Shown: positions 8,549 to 19,062, counted from the stretch's first letter. The stretch: 64,000 bases of DNA from CATQHW01 sp965243545 (GCA_965243545.1 OZ251573.1:1984001-2048000); one strand, 5' to 3'. The notes: generated from the letters alone by a model not told the origin. Program-made: numbers and translations.

Positions 8549-9379
8549 ATGGCGGCGCTTACGGAACGGATGGAAACGGTCGAACACCGGGTCGGCGACC
8601 TGGAGTCGACGCTGGTCCGCTACATGACGCACACCGAGCAGATGTTCGAACGCATGGAGGCGGAGCGAGCGAGCGATCGGGAAGAGTCGGCCCTGCACCG
8701 CGCGGCCATGGAAAGCACCGTGCAGGCGTTGGGCCACAGAATGCAGGAGTTGGGCCACACCGTGGAGTTGTTGGGCCATACCGTGGAGGTGTTGGGCCAC
8801 ACCGTGAAGGAGTTGGGCCATACCGTGGAGATGTTGGGCCACAGCACGCAGGCGTTGGAACGCACCGTGCAGGAGATGAAGCAGGAGTCGGCCCGGGACC
8901 GCAGGGAGGCGTACCGGCGTTGGGGTGAACTGGCCAACAAGATGGGCACCGTCGTCGAGGACATCGTCGCCCCCAGCGTCCGCCGCCTCGCCCGCGACCT
9001 GTTCGACTGCGGTGACGAGCGCTACTTCGCCACCCGCGTGCAGGTGCGCCGTAGCGACGACCCGTCGCGGTCGCGGGAGTTCGACGCGCTGTACGTGGGC
9101 GCCCGCGCCGTCCTGCTCAACGAGACCAAGTCCTCGCCCCGCAGCGAGGACGCCAAGGCGTTCGCCGGCTTTCTGCAGCAGCAGGAGTTCGGCCGGTACT
9201 ACCCGCAGTACCGCCATCTGCCGATCGTGCCGGCGTTCTCATCGCTCAGCTTGCCCGACGATCTGGTGACCTATCTGACCCGCCGCGGCATCTACGCGCT
9301 GGCGATGGGGGACGAGGCGATGCAGGTGCTCAACTTCGACGCGGTGAAGCGTCGCCCTTCGGGTCAGGTCAGCCCTTGA
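8549..9379 (+). CDS. Coiled-coil protein with nuclease-like C-terminus
   Basis: A 276-residue protein. Residues 1-55 are charged and helical. Residues about 58-110 are seven consecutive 7-residue units of the form LGHTVEx, which make a long coiled coil with His at a fixed heptad position. The C-terminal half (from about 135) has IVAPSVRRLARDLF, then REFDALYVGARAVLLNETKSS, which looks like the D-x(n)-E-x-K core of a PD-(D/E)XK nuclease, as in the DUF3782-type coiled-coil nucleases. The ATG at 8549 follows AGAGG by 7 nt. Its end overlaps the convergent dioxygenase gene by 11 bp. Biological role unknown; related proteins are common beside mobile or repeat-rich loci. Confidence 0.7.
   Translation: MAALTERMETVEHRVGDLESTLVRYMTHTEQMFERMEAERASDREESALHRAAMESTVQALGHRMQELGHTVELLGHTVEVLGHTVKELGHTVEMLGHSTQALERTVQEMKQESARDRREAYRRWGELANKMGTVVEDIVAPSVRRLARDLFDCGDERYFATRVQVRRSDDPSRSREFDALYVGARAVLLNETKSSPRSEDAKAFAGFLQQQEFGRYYPQYRHLPIVPAFSSLSLPDDLVTYLTRRGIYALAMGDEAMQVLNFDAVKRRPSGQVSP
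8731..8877 (+). repeat. Seven-copy 21-bp tandem repeat inside a gene
   Basis: Imperfect 21-bp units built around TTGGGCCACACCGTGGAG repeat without gaps and encode LGHTVEx heptads. The period is a multiple of three and equals one coiled-coil heptad, so copy number can change without breaking the frame. First and last units are the most degenerate. Boundaries are approximate. Confidence 0.85.
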
Positions 9380-10580
9380 AGCCGGCCTGGGCGTTCGACT
9401 GGCCAATGCCGCGCGCGACCGGTTCCGTCAGCCAGCGTTCCGCCGCCGCGCTCAGGTAACGTTCGCCGGTTTCGGCGCCCAACCGGTCGAAGGGGCGCCA
9501 GCGCTCGGCGCCGGGCGCTCCCCCGTCGGCGCGCCGCAGCTCTTCGTGCGGGCAGGCGTAGACCCGGCAGACGTCGGCCGACCCGTCACCGACCAGGTAG
9601 TCGCCCACGTAGCTCACCCACGGCAGATCGCCGCCGAGCTGCGTCCCGGCCGCTCCCATCAGCGCGTCGATCACGTTGTCGTCGTCACTGCCGACCCGCT
9701 TGGGGGCCGGCTGCGCCGCCCCGCCGGGCGCCATCGCCGCGCCGTTCGGCCCTTCCAGCAGCAGGAACCGCTCGTCCGCCTCCACCAGCAGCCGGGTCTG
9801 CGCGATGCGTCCCTCGCTGCGGTTCTCCAGCAACGCCGATCCGGCCGCGTCGAACAGCTCGGCCGAGTGCTCCCGGAACAGATACGGCCCGCACCCCGGC
9901 GGCGCGCTGCGCGCCCGGTACTTGTTGTAGACCCCGAAGCGGAGCGAGTCGGACCGATTGCCGGGCGCCTGATGCCAGGTGAACATGTCCATGAAGGCGA
10001 CCTGACCGCGGCGCAGGCGCGTGTCCCGGAACGGGCGCAGCTGGTCACCCCGCGCCCGTTGCACGTGCGTGATCCGGCCCCGGCGCGCCAGCGTGGGAAT
10101 GCGGTGCGACCCCGGCGACACCCGCAACGGGCCGACCTGATCGGTGTAGTCGACCAGCGGCACGATCACGAACAGCCAGCGTAGCGACGATCCGACCGGG
10201 CGGTACGGCTTGTAGTCGCAGTGCGCGGACTCGTGGGTCCCCTTGTAATCGCCGCCGGTGCCCGGACTGCCCGGCGGCATGGCGTAGATCACGAACGCCG
10301 ACAGGCGAATCTCGTCTTCCAGCAGCTCGGCGGCGGCGGCCGTCACCTGCGGGTGATCGACCACCCGGCGCACGTCGGCCAGGCGCAAGCTGTCCTCCGA
10401 CAGGGTGTACTTGCCCGGCGCCGGAAAGCGCCGGCCTGCGCCGACGTGGCGTTGCGCCTCGAATTCGGAGCGGGCGGCGGCCGCCAGCCGCTCGATCTCG
10501 GCGCCGTCCATCAGGTCCGGCACGACCAGAAAGCCGTCGTCGCGGTAGCGGGCGATCTGCGCGGCGCTCAGGACCGCCAT
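9369..10580 (-). CDS. Phytanoyl-CoA dioxygenase (PhyH) family protein
   Basis: A 403-residue Fe(II)/2-oxoglutarate oxygenase. The protein opens with LSAAQIARYRDDGFLVVPDLMD, the usual start of PhyH proteins. The metal-binding H-x-D is in HESAHCDYKPY, and the distal His with the following Arg is in FTWHQAPGNRSDSLRFGVYNKY. A C-terminal extension of about 120 residues follows the catalytic core and is not recognised. The ATG at 10580 was chosen because GAGAGG lies 9 nt upstream and the family start follows at once. It is divergent from the VOC gene at 10695 across 114 bp. Substrate unknown. Confidence 0.87.
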   Translation of the reverse strand: MAVLSAAQIARYRDDGFLVVPDLMDGAEIERLAAAARSEFEAQRHVGAGRRFPAPGKYTLSEDSLRLADVRRVVDHPQVTAAAAELLEDEIRLSAFVIYAMPPGSPGTGGDYKGTHESAHCDYKPYRPVGSSLRWLFVIVPLVDYTDQVGPLRVSPGSHRIPTLARRGRITHVQRARGDQLRPFRDTRLRRGQVAFMDMFTWHQAPGNRSDSLRFGVYNKYRARSAPPGCGPYLFREHSAELFDAAGSALLENRSEGRIAQTRLLVEADERFLLLEGPNGAAMAPGGAAQPAPKRVGSDDDNVIDALMGAAGTQLGGDLPWVSYVGDYLVGDGSADVCRVYACPHEELRRADGGAPGAERWRPFDRLGAETGERYLSAAAERWLTEPVARGIGQSNAQAGFKG

Positions 10581-10682
10581 GTAACCAAGCCTCTCACCGT
10601 CTCTTCCCCCTTTGCGTTGCGGACCGCCACAGAGTAACAGATTCTGCGCGGACGTGGCGCTTGACGCCGCGCGGGCGCATGG

Positions 10683-10688
10683 TATGGT
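10683..10688 (+). promoter_or_regulatory. Probable -10 hexamer for a leaderless transcript
   Basis: TATGGT sits 6 nt before the ATG at 10695, which puts the predicted transcription start on the start codon. No ribosome binding site precedes the gene. Confidence 0.4.
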
Positions 10689-10694
10689 GAATGG

Positions 10695-11063
10695 ATGAAG
10701 AATCCGGTAGTGCACTTTGAGATACGGTCGCAGGACCCTGCGGCGCTGCACGAGTACTACGCCGAGCTGTTCGACTGGCGGATCGACCATCATGAGGCGA
10801 TCGACTACCGCGTGATCAGCACCAAGGACGAAGGGGATCGGGCCGGCATCAACGGCGGCCTGGGAGCAAGCGGCGGCGCGCCGAACACCGTCACCTTCTA
10901 CGTGCAGGTGGACGACATCGAAGAGCGGTTGAAGAAGGCGGTCGAGCTGGGCGGCAGGGAGATCATGCCGGTGACGACCATCCCCGGCGCGGTGACGTTC
11001 GCCATGTTCGCCGACCCGCAGGGCAACTGCGTCGGTCTGGCGGCCAGCCAGACCCCGGACTGA
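10695..11063 (+). CDS. VOC-family (glyoxalase/dioxygenase-like) protein
   Basis: A 122-residue protein with the two beta-alpha-beta-beta-beta modules of the vicinal oxygen chelate fold in one small domain. The start VVHFEIRSQDPAALHEYYAELFDW and the end GAVTFAMFADPQGNCVGL are typical of glyoxalase/bleomycin-resistance-like proteins of the YybH/At5g48480-like kind. His7 of the opening strand is a candidate metal ligand, but the C-terminal ligand glutamate is replaced (NCVGL), so catalytic activity is uncertain. A second ATG lies 4 nt upstream out of frame. It is transcribed divergently from the PhyH gene. Function unknown beyond the fold. Confidence 0.85.
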   Translation: MKNPVVHFEIRSQDPAALHEYYAELFDWRIDHHEAIDYRVISTKDEGDRAGINGGLGASGGAPNTVTFYVQVDDIEERLKKAVELGGREIMPVTTIPGAVTFAMFADPQGNCVGLAASQTPD

Positions 11064-11082
11064 GCCTCGGCTCCGAAGGAGG

Positions 11083-11622
11083 CTACGCGCCGGTTGCCAG
11101 CCGGTACTCCCGGGTGTCGGAGAGACGCTTGATGCGGGTCGCCTCCGGCATCCGCTCAGCCTCCGTCACGCCCTCGTAAGGCCAGTAGTACAGGTTCACG
11201 CCGGCGAAGTCCGGCGCCAGGCTGAGCGGCCACAGCACCGACCCGGGGCCCTTCTCCGAGTGGTCGATCACGGCCGCCAGCGGGAACCCGGCCGCATCCA
11301 GGTCGGCGCGCCAGCGCCGCCAGTGCTCCAGGTCCTGCCGCTTGCCCTTGGGCGCGACGACGATCCGCTCGGCCGGGCAGTAGGCGGACAGCCCCAGCGC
11401 GTCGAGCACCTCGACCACCTCCCAACGCTCGTGCGTGGTGACGATCGCAAAGACGTAGGCGTCCCGCATCGCGTCCAGTTCGGCGATGGAGAGGCGGGAT
11501 TGCGCGTCGAGCCGGCCTTCCGACAACTGCCGCTGCGTCTCCGGGATCGACGGCAACTGCGCCGCCGTGCGAATGCTCAGTGCGATCGACTTCCTGGTCA
11601 TCGCCGGCAGGCTATCCGGCAT
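11083..11622 (-). CDS. Hypothetical protein, possibly HAD-like
   Basis: A protein of about 179 residues that I do not recognise with confidence. The order of segments (YVFAIVTTHERWEVVEVLDALGL, then IVVAPKGKRQDLEHW, then LAAVIDHSEKG) recalls the later part of a haloacid-dehalogenase fold: a 'TT' after a strand, a helix, a conserved Lys, and an acidic DHS strand end. The usual N-terminal DxD is not visible, so it may be a divergent or inactive member. The start could also be the ATG at 11601; the longer frame to 11718 overlaps the divergent gene at 11684 and is not favoured. No signal peptide or membrane segment. Confidence 0.45.
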   Translation of the reverse strand: MPDSLPAMTRKSIALSIRTAAQLPSIPETQRQLSEGRLDAQSRLSIAELDAMRDAYVFAIVTTHERWEVVEVLDALGLSAYCPAERIVVAPKGKRQDLEHWRRWRADLDAAGFPLAAVIDHSEKGPGSVLWPLSLAPDFAGVNLYYWPYEGVTEAERMPEATRIKRLSDTREYRLATGA

Positions 11623-11683
11623 CACGTTCAGGCGGCAAACGCGCCGGTAGCGGCGTTCGCCGGTCGCCGGTACCCTGCGCGGC

Positions 11684-12733
11684 ATGGTTCGCATAGGAGT
11701 CATCGGCGCCGGCGGCATAGCCCTGGGAAGCTGCCGAGCGTTCGCCGAGCACCCGGAAGCGGAGATCGTCGCCGTGGCCGAGCCGAACGGGGAGCGGGCC
11801 GCGGAGTTCGCGTTGCGCTACGACACCGTGACGCAGGTCGTCGAGGAGCCGGAGCGGCTGCTTGCCATCGACGAGGTCGACGCGGTCTACGTCGCCACGC
11901 CGAACTACCTGCACGCGCCGCTGTCGGCCCTGGCGCTGCAGGCCGGCAAGCACGTGCTGCAGGAGAAGCCGCTGGCCATGAGCATGGAGGACGCGGCGCC
12001 GCTCATCGCCGCCGCGCGCGCGGCGGACACGCACTTCATGCTCGGCATGAACCAGCGCTTCGCAGAGCCGGTGCAGCGCGCCCGGCAGCTCATGGAGTCC
12101 GGCCGGATCGGCCGCGCCTACCACTGCAAGACCTACTGGCGGCGCCGCGCCGGCGCGCCCCGGATCGGAAGCTGGTTCACCCGCAAGGAGCTGTCCGGCG
12201 GCGGCGCGTTGCTTGATCTGGGCGTCCACATGCTCGACGACGCCCTCTACCTGCTCGGCAACTTCCGGCCGCGCTCCGTGTCGGGGGCGGTCTACACCGA
12301 GTTCGGCAGTCGCGGCCTGGGCGAAGGCGGCTGGGGCCGGTCCGAGCGCGCCGGCCGGACGTTCGACGTGGAAGACTTCGCCACCGCGGTCATCAAGCTC
12401 GACGGCGGCGCCACGGTGCTGCTGGAGGCGTCATGGGCCATGCATCTGGAACGGGCCGGCGACATGAACGTGGAGCTGTACGGGACCGACGGCGCAATCG
12501 ACACCTACGGCGAACGGCTCTGCCGCCGGGAGGCTGACGGCTACCACATCGTCGAGTCGCCGGACGCCGGCGCCCTTGCCTACCCGCACGCCGACCGCAT
12601 GCACCACTTCGTCAACGTCATCCTGGGCCGGGAGGAGCTCTGCGTCACGCTCGACGAAGCGCTCACCGTGCAGCGCGTGCTCGACGCGATCTACCGGTCG
12701 GCCGCCACCGGCCGCGAGGTCGTCCCGGACTGA
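11684..12733 (+). CDS. Gfo/Idh/MocA-family oxidoreductase
   Basis: A 349-residue NAD(P)-dependent dehydrogenase. The Rossmann motif GVIGAGGIALGS opens the protein, and the family hallmark HVLQEKPLAMS carries the catalytic-site Lys. The later GGGALLDLGVHMLDDALYLLG segment contains the conserved GG-G-D-GxH pattern of the substrate domain. Such enzymes oxidise sugars, inositols or sugar derivatives. A TACCCT box lies 7 nt before the ATG, so the transcript may be leaderless. Its 3' end overlaps the convergent methyltransferase gene by 43 bp. One of three members of this family in the window. Confidence 0.9.
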   Translation: MVRIGVIGAGGIALGSCRAFAEHPEAEIVAVAEPNGERAAEFALRYDTVTQVVEEPERLLAIDEVDAVYVATPNYLHAPLSALALQAGKHVLQEKPLAMSMEDAAPLIAAARAADTHFMLGMNQRFAEPVQRARQLMESGRIGRAYHCKTYWRRRAGAPRIGSWFTRKELSGGGALLDLGVHMLDDALYLLGNFRPRSVSGAVYTEFGSRGLGEGGWGRSERAGRTFDVEDFATAVIKLDGGATVLLEASWAMHLERAGDMNVELYGTDGAIDTYGERLCRREADGYHIVESPDAGALAYPHADRMHHFVNVILGREELCVTLDEALTVQRVLDAIYRSAATGREVVPD

Positions 12734-13779
12734 TGCGCGGACCGTTCGCGGCGGCATACCTGGTATACCTGTACGGCGGGTTCGCGGCGGAGCGTCACGG
12801 CGTGGGCCAGGAGCGGACCGCTCGGGTCGCGCAGATCGGCGCGGTCCAGGACGTGCAGCCCGCAGCTGGTCAGTTCCCGGACCAAGCGCTCCAAACCGGC
12901 GCGGTCCGGCGCCGCCGCCAGCAGCTCGGCCAGCCGCGCCTCCCGCGCCCGTAGCGCGCCGTCCAGTCCGGCCAGCGCCCGCCGGCAGTCGCGCGCGCCG
13001 GCCGGGCTGAGCGGGTCGCCCGGTTCCGGTATTGCCCCGGTCAACACGTCGCGCACCGCTGCCGGAACTTCCCGTAGCGTCTGTGCCGGTTGGCGTTCCG
13101 GTTGGCCGTCGGCCAGACCCGCCAACCGCAGAAACTCGCGGCCGAATCGATTCCAGGCGGTGAGCCGGGCCTGCGGAGACGTTGCTCCGCCGCTCACCGC
13201 CGCCACGACGCGCGCGGCGTCGCACAGCGCCTGCGTCTCCCGCAGATGGGCCAGTTCCACGGCGGCGCCGGCCACCACCGCCGACTCCCGCACGTGGATC
13301 ACGAACGCCGCGCGGCCGCCGGGCCGTAGCACCCGGCGCACCTCGGCCGCGATCAGGGGCGGATCGCCGTATTCGACCGCGAACTGTCCGGTGACCAGGC
13401 AGAAGTACCCGGCGTCGAACGGCGTGCGGGTCATCGACGCGCCGGGATGAAAGGTGACCGCCGCCGCGGTCTCACGGTAACGCGCCGGCAGCGACCGGAC
13501 CGGATCGATGGCGGCGCGGTCGACGCCGTGAATCTCCCAGCTCGCTCCCCGCGCCGCGGCGGTCCGGGCGGCCAGCAGCGCCACCGCGCCGTTGCCGCAT
13601 CCCAGGTCCAGGATGCGCGCCCGGCCGCCGAGCGGCGCCAGCGCGCGCCGCCAGAAGCCGGCCGCCGGCCCCGCGCCGGGCGCGCCGTACACCTCCGGCA
13701 GCGACGTCACGGCGCCCTCCCGCCAGTACGGCGTCCATCCATCCGCTACCAGTCGCGTGAGTCCGGCACCTCCAGCCAC
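12691..13779 (-). CDS. Class I SAM-dependent methyltransferase
   Basis: A 362-residue methyltransferase. Motif I is ILDLGCGNGAVALLAA (residues about 56-71), the acidic end of strand 2 is IHGVDRAAIDP, and the post-motif region FDAGYFCLVTGQFAVEY and EVRRVLRPGGRAAFVIH are typical of the fold. The C-terminal 150 residues are rich in Arg and Ala and are not recognised; they may form a lid or an interaction domain. The ATG at 13779 lies inside the end of the upstream oxidoreductase gene (34-bp overlap), so the two are translationally coupled. The substrate is unknown. Confidence 0.8.
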   Translation of the reverse strand: MAGGAGLTRLVADGWTPYWREGAVTSLPEVYGAPGAGPAAGFWRRALAPLGGRARILDLGCGNGAVALLAARTAAARGASWEIHGVDRAAIDPVRSLPARYRETAAAVTFHPGASMTRTPFDAGYFCLVTGQFAVEYGDPPLIAAEVRRVLRPGGRAAFVIHVRESAVVAGAAVELAHLRETQALCDAARVVAAVSGGATSPQARLTAWNRFGREFLRLAGLADGQPERQPAQTLREVPAAVRDVLTGAIPEPGDPLSPAGARDCRRALAGLDGALRAREARLAELLAAAPDRAGLERLVRELTSCGLHVLDRADLRDPSGPLLAHAVTLRREPAVQVYQVCRRERSAHQSGTTSRPVAADR

Positions 13780-14855
13780 GCGCCGCCCTGCTCGATCGAC
13801 CGCTGACTCACCAATCCCGGCAAGGTCATGTCCATCGCTTCGTCAATGCCGAGCTCGGGCCGGGTCCCGTCGCGCACCGCATCCACGAAGTCGAGCATCT
13901 GGAGCAGGTCGCCGCCGCCGTGGCCGGCGCCCCGCGCCGCCTCCTCGCACGCGCGCCAGCGCGCCGGCAGGAACTCGCCGGCCAACTCCTCCAGGTCCCG
14001 CCACTCAGTCCCGGACGACCGCGCCCGGACCCAGATGCGGTCCCGCTCGCCGTCCGCCCGCGCCGACTCGTAGCAGCCGTCGGTGCCCTGCAGCTGGTAG
14101 TTGCGGGTCGCGTGCGGCCGGTCGGACAGCATGTCGACCCGCACCTTGACCAGTCCGCCGGAGCGCATCCGCCCCAGCATCACGGAGGAGTCCTCGGCTT
14201 CGTATCGCCGGCCCCGGTGGTCGCGGTAATGGTGGCCGGTCCCCGCGCAGGCGACCCGCTCCACGCGGTCGCCGGGCATCCAGCGCAACAGCGGGCCAAG
14301 GCTGTGCGTGCCGTAGGTGACGCCGTTGATCCCCTGCTGCCAGCGCCGGCGCCACGGCGTCGGGTTGGCGCGCGGCGCGCCGCGCAGCTCGTGCAAGTAC
14401 TCGCCGTCGCCGAAGTAGACGGTACCGAACAGGCCGGCGGCCACGATCTCCTGCACGATCCGGTTCTGCCGCATCGACACGTAGTTCTCCGCGAACACGT
14501 AGACGGCCGAGCTGGCGCGGCACGCCGCCACCAGGCGCCGGCACTCATCGATCGACACGGCGGCCGGCACTTCGGAGAGCACGCTCACGCCGCATTCCAG
14601 CGCGGCGATCGCCTGCTCGGCGTGAAACGGCATCGGCGTACCCACGATCACAGCATCCAACGGGACCGAGGCGAGCATGTCGCGGTAGTCGGCAAACGAC
14701 TGCTCCGCTCCCAGTTGCCGCTTGGCGGCGGCGAGCGGCTCCGCGCGCACGTCGCACACCGCCCGCACGCGCACGTCCAGCCCCTCCCGCACGCGGAGCA
14801 GACTGCCGCCCCGCCCCGCCGCGCCGATGACGCCGACGGCGATACGCTCTCCCAT
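13746..14855 (-). CDS. Gfo/Idh/MocA-family oxidoreductase
   Basis: A 369-residue member of the family. The start is IAVGVIGAAGRGGSLL (Rossmann fold). The usual EKP motif is altered to SEVPAAVS, so the Lys that normally sits there is missing; this variant is seen in a subgroup that may have a different reaction. AENYVSMRQNRIVQ and NGVTYGTHSLGPLLRW are the substrate-domain signatures. The gene lies 4 bp downstream of the glycerol kinase gene and overlaps the methyltransferase gene, so the three form one operon. Its product could modify a glycerol- or sugar-linked metabolite, but that is inference from position only. Confidence 0.87.
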   Translation of the reverse strand: MGERIAVGVIGAAGRGGSLLRVREGLDVRVRAVCDVRAEPLAAAKRQLGAEQSFADYRDMLASVPLDAVIVGTPMPFHAEQAIAALECGVSVLSEVPAAVSIDECRRLVAACRASSAVYVFAENYVSMRQNRIVQEIVAAGLFGTVYFGDGEYLHELRGAPRANPTPWRRRWQQGINGVTYGTHSLGPLLRWMPGDRVERVACAGTGHHYRDHRGRRYEAEDSSVMLGRMRSGGLVKVRVDMLSDRPHATRNYQLQGTDGCYESARADGERDRIWVRARSSGTEWRDLEELAGEFLPARWRACEEAARGAGHGGGDLLQMLDFVDAVRDGTRPELGIDEAMDMTLPGLVSQRSIEQGGAWLEVPDSRDW

Positions 14856-14859
14856 GCCC

Positions 14860-16407
<1,548 letters not shown>

Positions 16408-16532
16408 CGCGTCATTTCCGCCTCGGCGGTCCAGGCTACCATGCGCCGCCATGGCGCGCCGGAAGATCGACGCGGCCGAGCGGTGCGCCCCGCCTCGACG
16501 ACATCAGACGAGGGCCTGAGCCGGTGATCACG

Positions 16533-17171
16533 ATGCGGGCGGACTGGTGGAACGCGGATTCCTACCATCCCTGGATCGATCCGCTGGTGCAGGCGGCGTT
16601 CGGCGCGGACGTCGACCTGCACTGGGACCTGTACTTGCAGACGCACGCCCACCGCCTGCAGCACGGCCCCGGATGCGAGGCGTACCCCAGCCCGCCGTCG
16701 CGCGCGCCGCTCTGGGCCGTGCTGGCCGATCTGATGCCGAGCCCGCCGGAGGCGATCCTGGAGACCGGGACCGGCACTGGCTACTCGGCCGTGCTGATCG
16801 CCGAGGCGTTCCCGCGCGCGCGGGTCTTCACCGTCGAGCATGACGCATGGCACCGGCGCATCGCCGCGCGCACGTTCCGGGCCGCGGGCGCCGCCGATCG
16901 CATCACGGTCCTGCCGTCGATGGCGGACGCGCCGGTCGAGCGCTGCGATCTGGTGTTCGTCGACGGGCCGCTGATCGACACCGCCCGGCTGCGGCCCGGA
17001 TGCCTGCTGATCGACGACGCGGTCAAGCGGACGTTCCGCGCCGCCGCCATCACCGCACTGGATCCCCTGCGGCAGCCGAGCGGTGATGGCCAAGCGGCGC
17101 TGCGGCAGGCTCGACAACGCTATCGGGACGCCGCGGCCGCGCTCGAACGGGCAGCGCGCTACGCGCCCTGA
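16533..17171 (+). CDS. O-methyltransferase-like SAM-binding protein
   Basis: A 212-residue protein with a class I methyltransferase core. Motif I is AILETGTGTGYSAVLIAEAFPRARV, followed by FTVEHDAWH (acidic strand-2 end) and CDLVFVDGP (motif IV-like), as in O-methyltransferases of the catechol/caffeoyl type. An N-terminal Trp- and Tyr-rich stretch (WWNADSYHPWIDPL) precedes it. The ATG at 16533 or the GTG at 16524 may be the start. The gene is divergent from glpK and overlaps the convergent ABC ATPase gene by 13 bp. Substrate unknown. Confidence 0.7.
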   Translation: MRADWWNADSYHPWIDPLVQAAFGADVDLHWDLYLQTHAHRLQHGPGCEAYPSPPSRAPLWAVLADLMPSPPEAILETGTGTGYSAVLIAEAFPRARVFTVEHDAWHRRIAARTFRAAGAADRITVLPSMADAPVERCDLVFVDGPLIDTARLRPGCLLIDDAVKRTFRAAAITALDPLRQPSGDGQAALRQARQRYRDAAAALERAARYAP

Positions 17172-18160
17172 CCCTCGTGCAGCCAGCAGGCGGCGCGCCG
17201 CCCGCCGCCGATTTCCGCCAACGGCGGCTCCCGGGACGCGCACGGGTCGAACGCGCGCGGACAGCGCGGATGAAACCGGCAGCCGCTCGGCGGGTCGGCC
17301 AGGTCCGGCACGTCGCCGTCGATCTCCTCCAGCCGGACTCCCCGTTCGGTGCTGAGGCTGGGCAGCGACTTGAGCAGCTCCACGGTGTAGGGGTGCCGCG
17401 GATCGTCGATCACCTGCGCGGTCGTGCCCAACTCGGCGATCTTGCCGGCGTACATCACCATGATCCGTTCCGCGATCTGGGCGATCACGCCGATGTCGTG
17501 GGTGATGAAGATCAACCCCGCGTTCTTCTCCCGCACCAGGGCGGCGAGCAGCGTCAGGATCTGCGCCTGGATGGTGACGTCCAGACTGGTCGTCGGCTCA
17601 TCGGCGATCAGCAGCTGCGGATCGCACGCCAGCGCGATGGCGATCATGCAGCGCTGCTGCATACCGCCGCTCAACCGGTGCGGATAGTCGCCGTAGCGCC
17701 GTTCGGGCGCCGGAATGCCGACCGCCCGCAGGTGGGCGACCGCGCGCTCGCGCGCCTGCCGCTTGCCGAGCTTCAGGTGCGCGATCAACACCTCCGCTAT
17801 CTGCTCGCCGACCGTGAGCACCGGGTTGAGGGCCGCCGACGGCTCCTGGAAGACCATGCTGATCTGCCGGCCGCGCACGGCCGTCATCTCCCGTTCGCCG
17901 AGCGCCAGCAGGTCGACGCCGTCGAGCAGCACCCGGCCGGCCGCGATGCGCCCCGGCGGGCGGATCAGCCGCAGGATCGACCGCACGGTGACCGACTTGC
18001 CGGAACCGGATTCGCCGACGATGCCGAGCGTCTGGCCGCGGTCGACGGTAAAGCTCGACCCGCTCACCGCCTGCACCACGCCCCGCTCCAGCTCGAACCG
18101 GGTGTGCAGGTCCTCCACCACCAGCAGCGGGGCGTCCGCCTCGGACCGCGCCCGCGTCAC
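17159..18160 (-). CDS. Oligopeptide/dipeptide ABC transporter ATP-binding protein (OppD/DppD type)
   Basis: A 333-residue ATPase subunit of the peptide/nickel importer class. Walker A is GESGSGKSVTVR, the signature LSGGMQQRCM, Walker B LLIADEPTTSLD, and the C-terminal oligo/HPY domain has RHPYTVELLKSLP and the Cys-rich GCRFHPRCPRAFDPC. The GTG at 18160 was chosen: it overlaps the stop of the permease gene as GTGA, the usual sign of coupling. Last gene of a five-gene importer operon (22721 to 17159). It drives uptake together with the partner ATPase at 21672. Confidence 0.92.
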   Translation of the reverse strand: MTRARSEADAPLLVVEDLHTRFELERGVVQAVSGSSFTVDRGQTLGIVGESGSGKSVTVRSILRLIRPPGRIAAGRVLLDGVDLLALGEREMTAVRGRQISMVFQEPSAALNPVLTVGEQIAEVLIAHLKLGKRQARERAVAHLRAVGIPAPERRYGDYPHRLSGGMQQRCMIAIALACDPQLLIADEPTTSLDVTIQAQILTLLAALVREKNAGLIFITHDIGVIAQIAERIMVMYAGKIAELGTTAQVIDDPRHPYTVELLKSLPSLSTERGVRLEEIDGDVPDLADPPSGCRFHPRCPRAFDPCASREPPLAEIGGGRRAACWLHEGQGA

Positions 18161-19062
18161 GTTCGCGACGCCGCTCGGCGCAGGTAGCGCGACACGAACT
18201 GCAGCGCCAGGATCAGCCCCATCAGGAACAGTCCGGGGATCACCCCGTACCAGACCATCCGCTTCAGGTAACTGCGGCCGGTGTTGAGCATGGCCCCCCA
18301 GGAGGGAGCGGGCGGCGGGATGCCGAGCCCCAGAAAGCTGAGGCTCGACTCGGTGATGATCGCGCGGGTGGCGATCAGCAGCGCCTGGATGAAGACCTCG
18401 GTCGTGCAGTTCGGCAGCACCGTCCGGAACATGACGTAGAGGTTGGACGCTCCGGCCGACCGCGCCGCGTCGACGTACGGCAGCACGCGCACCTGCAGCG
18501 CCACCGCGCGCGTGACGCGGAAGATCGCCGGGGTGTTGACCAGGCCGATCACCAGCGCCAGGGCGATCGGGTTGCGGCCGGTCACGGCGATCAACGCCAT
18601 CGCTATGATGATGCCGGGAAAGGAGACCAGGATGTCGTTGGCGCGCGCCAGCAGCTCGTCGAGCCGGCCGCCCACGTAGCCGGAGAACAGCCCGCCGGTC
18701 GCCCCAACCACCATGCTGAACAGCACCGCGATCGCCGCGGTGCGGATCGAAGTGCGCGCCCCGTGGATGCAGCGGCTGAACAGGTCGCGGCCCAGCTCGT
18801 CGGTGCCAAACCAATGCTCGGCCGACGGGAACGCCAGCCGGTTGATGATGTCCTGCTCGATCGGATCGTGCGTGGCCAGCGCGCCCGGAATCAGCGTCAT
18901 CAGCAGATAGGCCAGCAGCACCAGGAAGCCGATCCACTCGGCCGCCTGCATCCGCTTGAAGGCCGCCGCCAGGACGCCGAACGCGCGCCGGCCGGCGGCA
19001 GCCGCTCCCGCCGCCCACGCCGCTCCCGCCGAGCCGTGCCCCGCGCCGCCTCCCCCGCCCAT
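18157..19062 (-). CDS. ABC transporter permease (DppC/OppC type)
   Basis: A 301-residue inner-membrane permease. After a Gly/Ala-rich N-terminal tail it has the N-terminal helix IGFLVLLAYLLMTLIPG, the HWFGTDELGRDLFSRCIHGART motif of DppC-type permeases, four or five further helices, and the EAA-like loop VDAARSAGASNLYVMFRTVLPN that contacts the ATPase. The start ATG shares its A with the stop codon of the preceding permease (TGATG), so the two subunits are translated in step. It pairs with the permease at 19062 to form the channel. Confidence 0.92.
   Translation of the reverse strand: MGGGGGAGHGSAGAAWAAGAAAAGRRAFGVLAAAFKRMQAAEWIGFLVLLAYLLMTLIPGALATHDPIEQDIINRLAFPSAEHWFGTDELGRDLFSRCIHGARTSIRTAAIAVLFSMVVGATGGLFSGYVGGRLDELLARANDILVSFPGIIIAMALIAVTGRNPIALALVIGLVNTPAIFRVTRAVALQVRVLPYVDAARSAGASNLYVMFRTVLPNCTTEVFIQALLIATRAIITESSLSFLGLGIPPPAPSWGAMLNTGRSYLKRMVWYGVIPGLFLMGLILALQFVSRYLRRAASRT

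Noticed and set aside
8731..8877. Possible CRISPR array
   Set aside because: The repeats are contiguous 21-bp units without spacers, lie in a reading frame and encode heptads.
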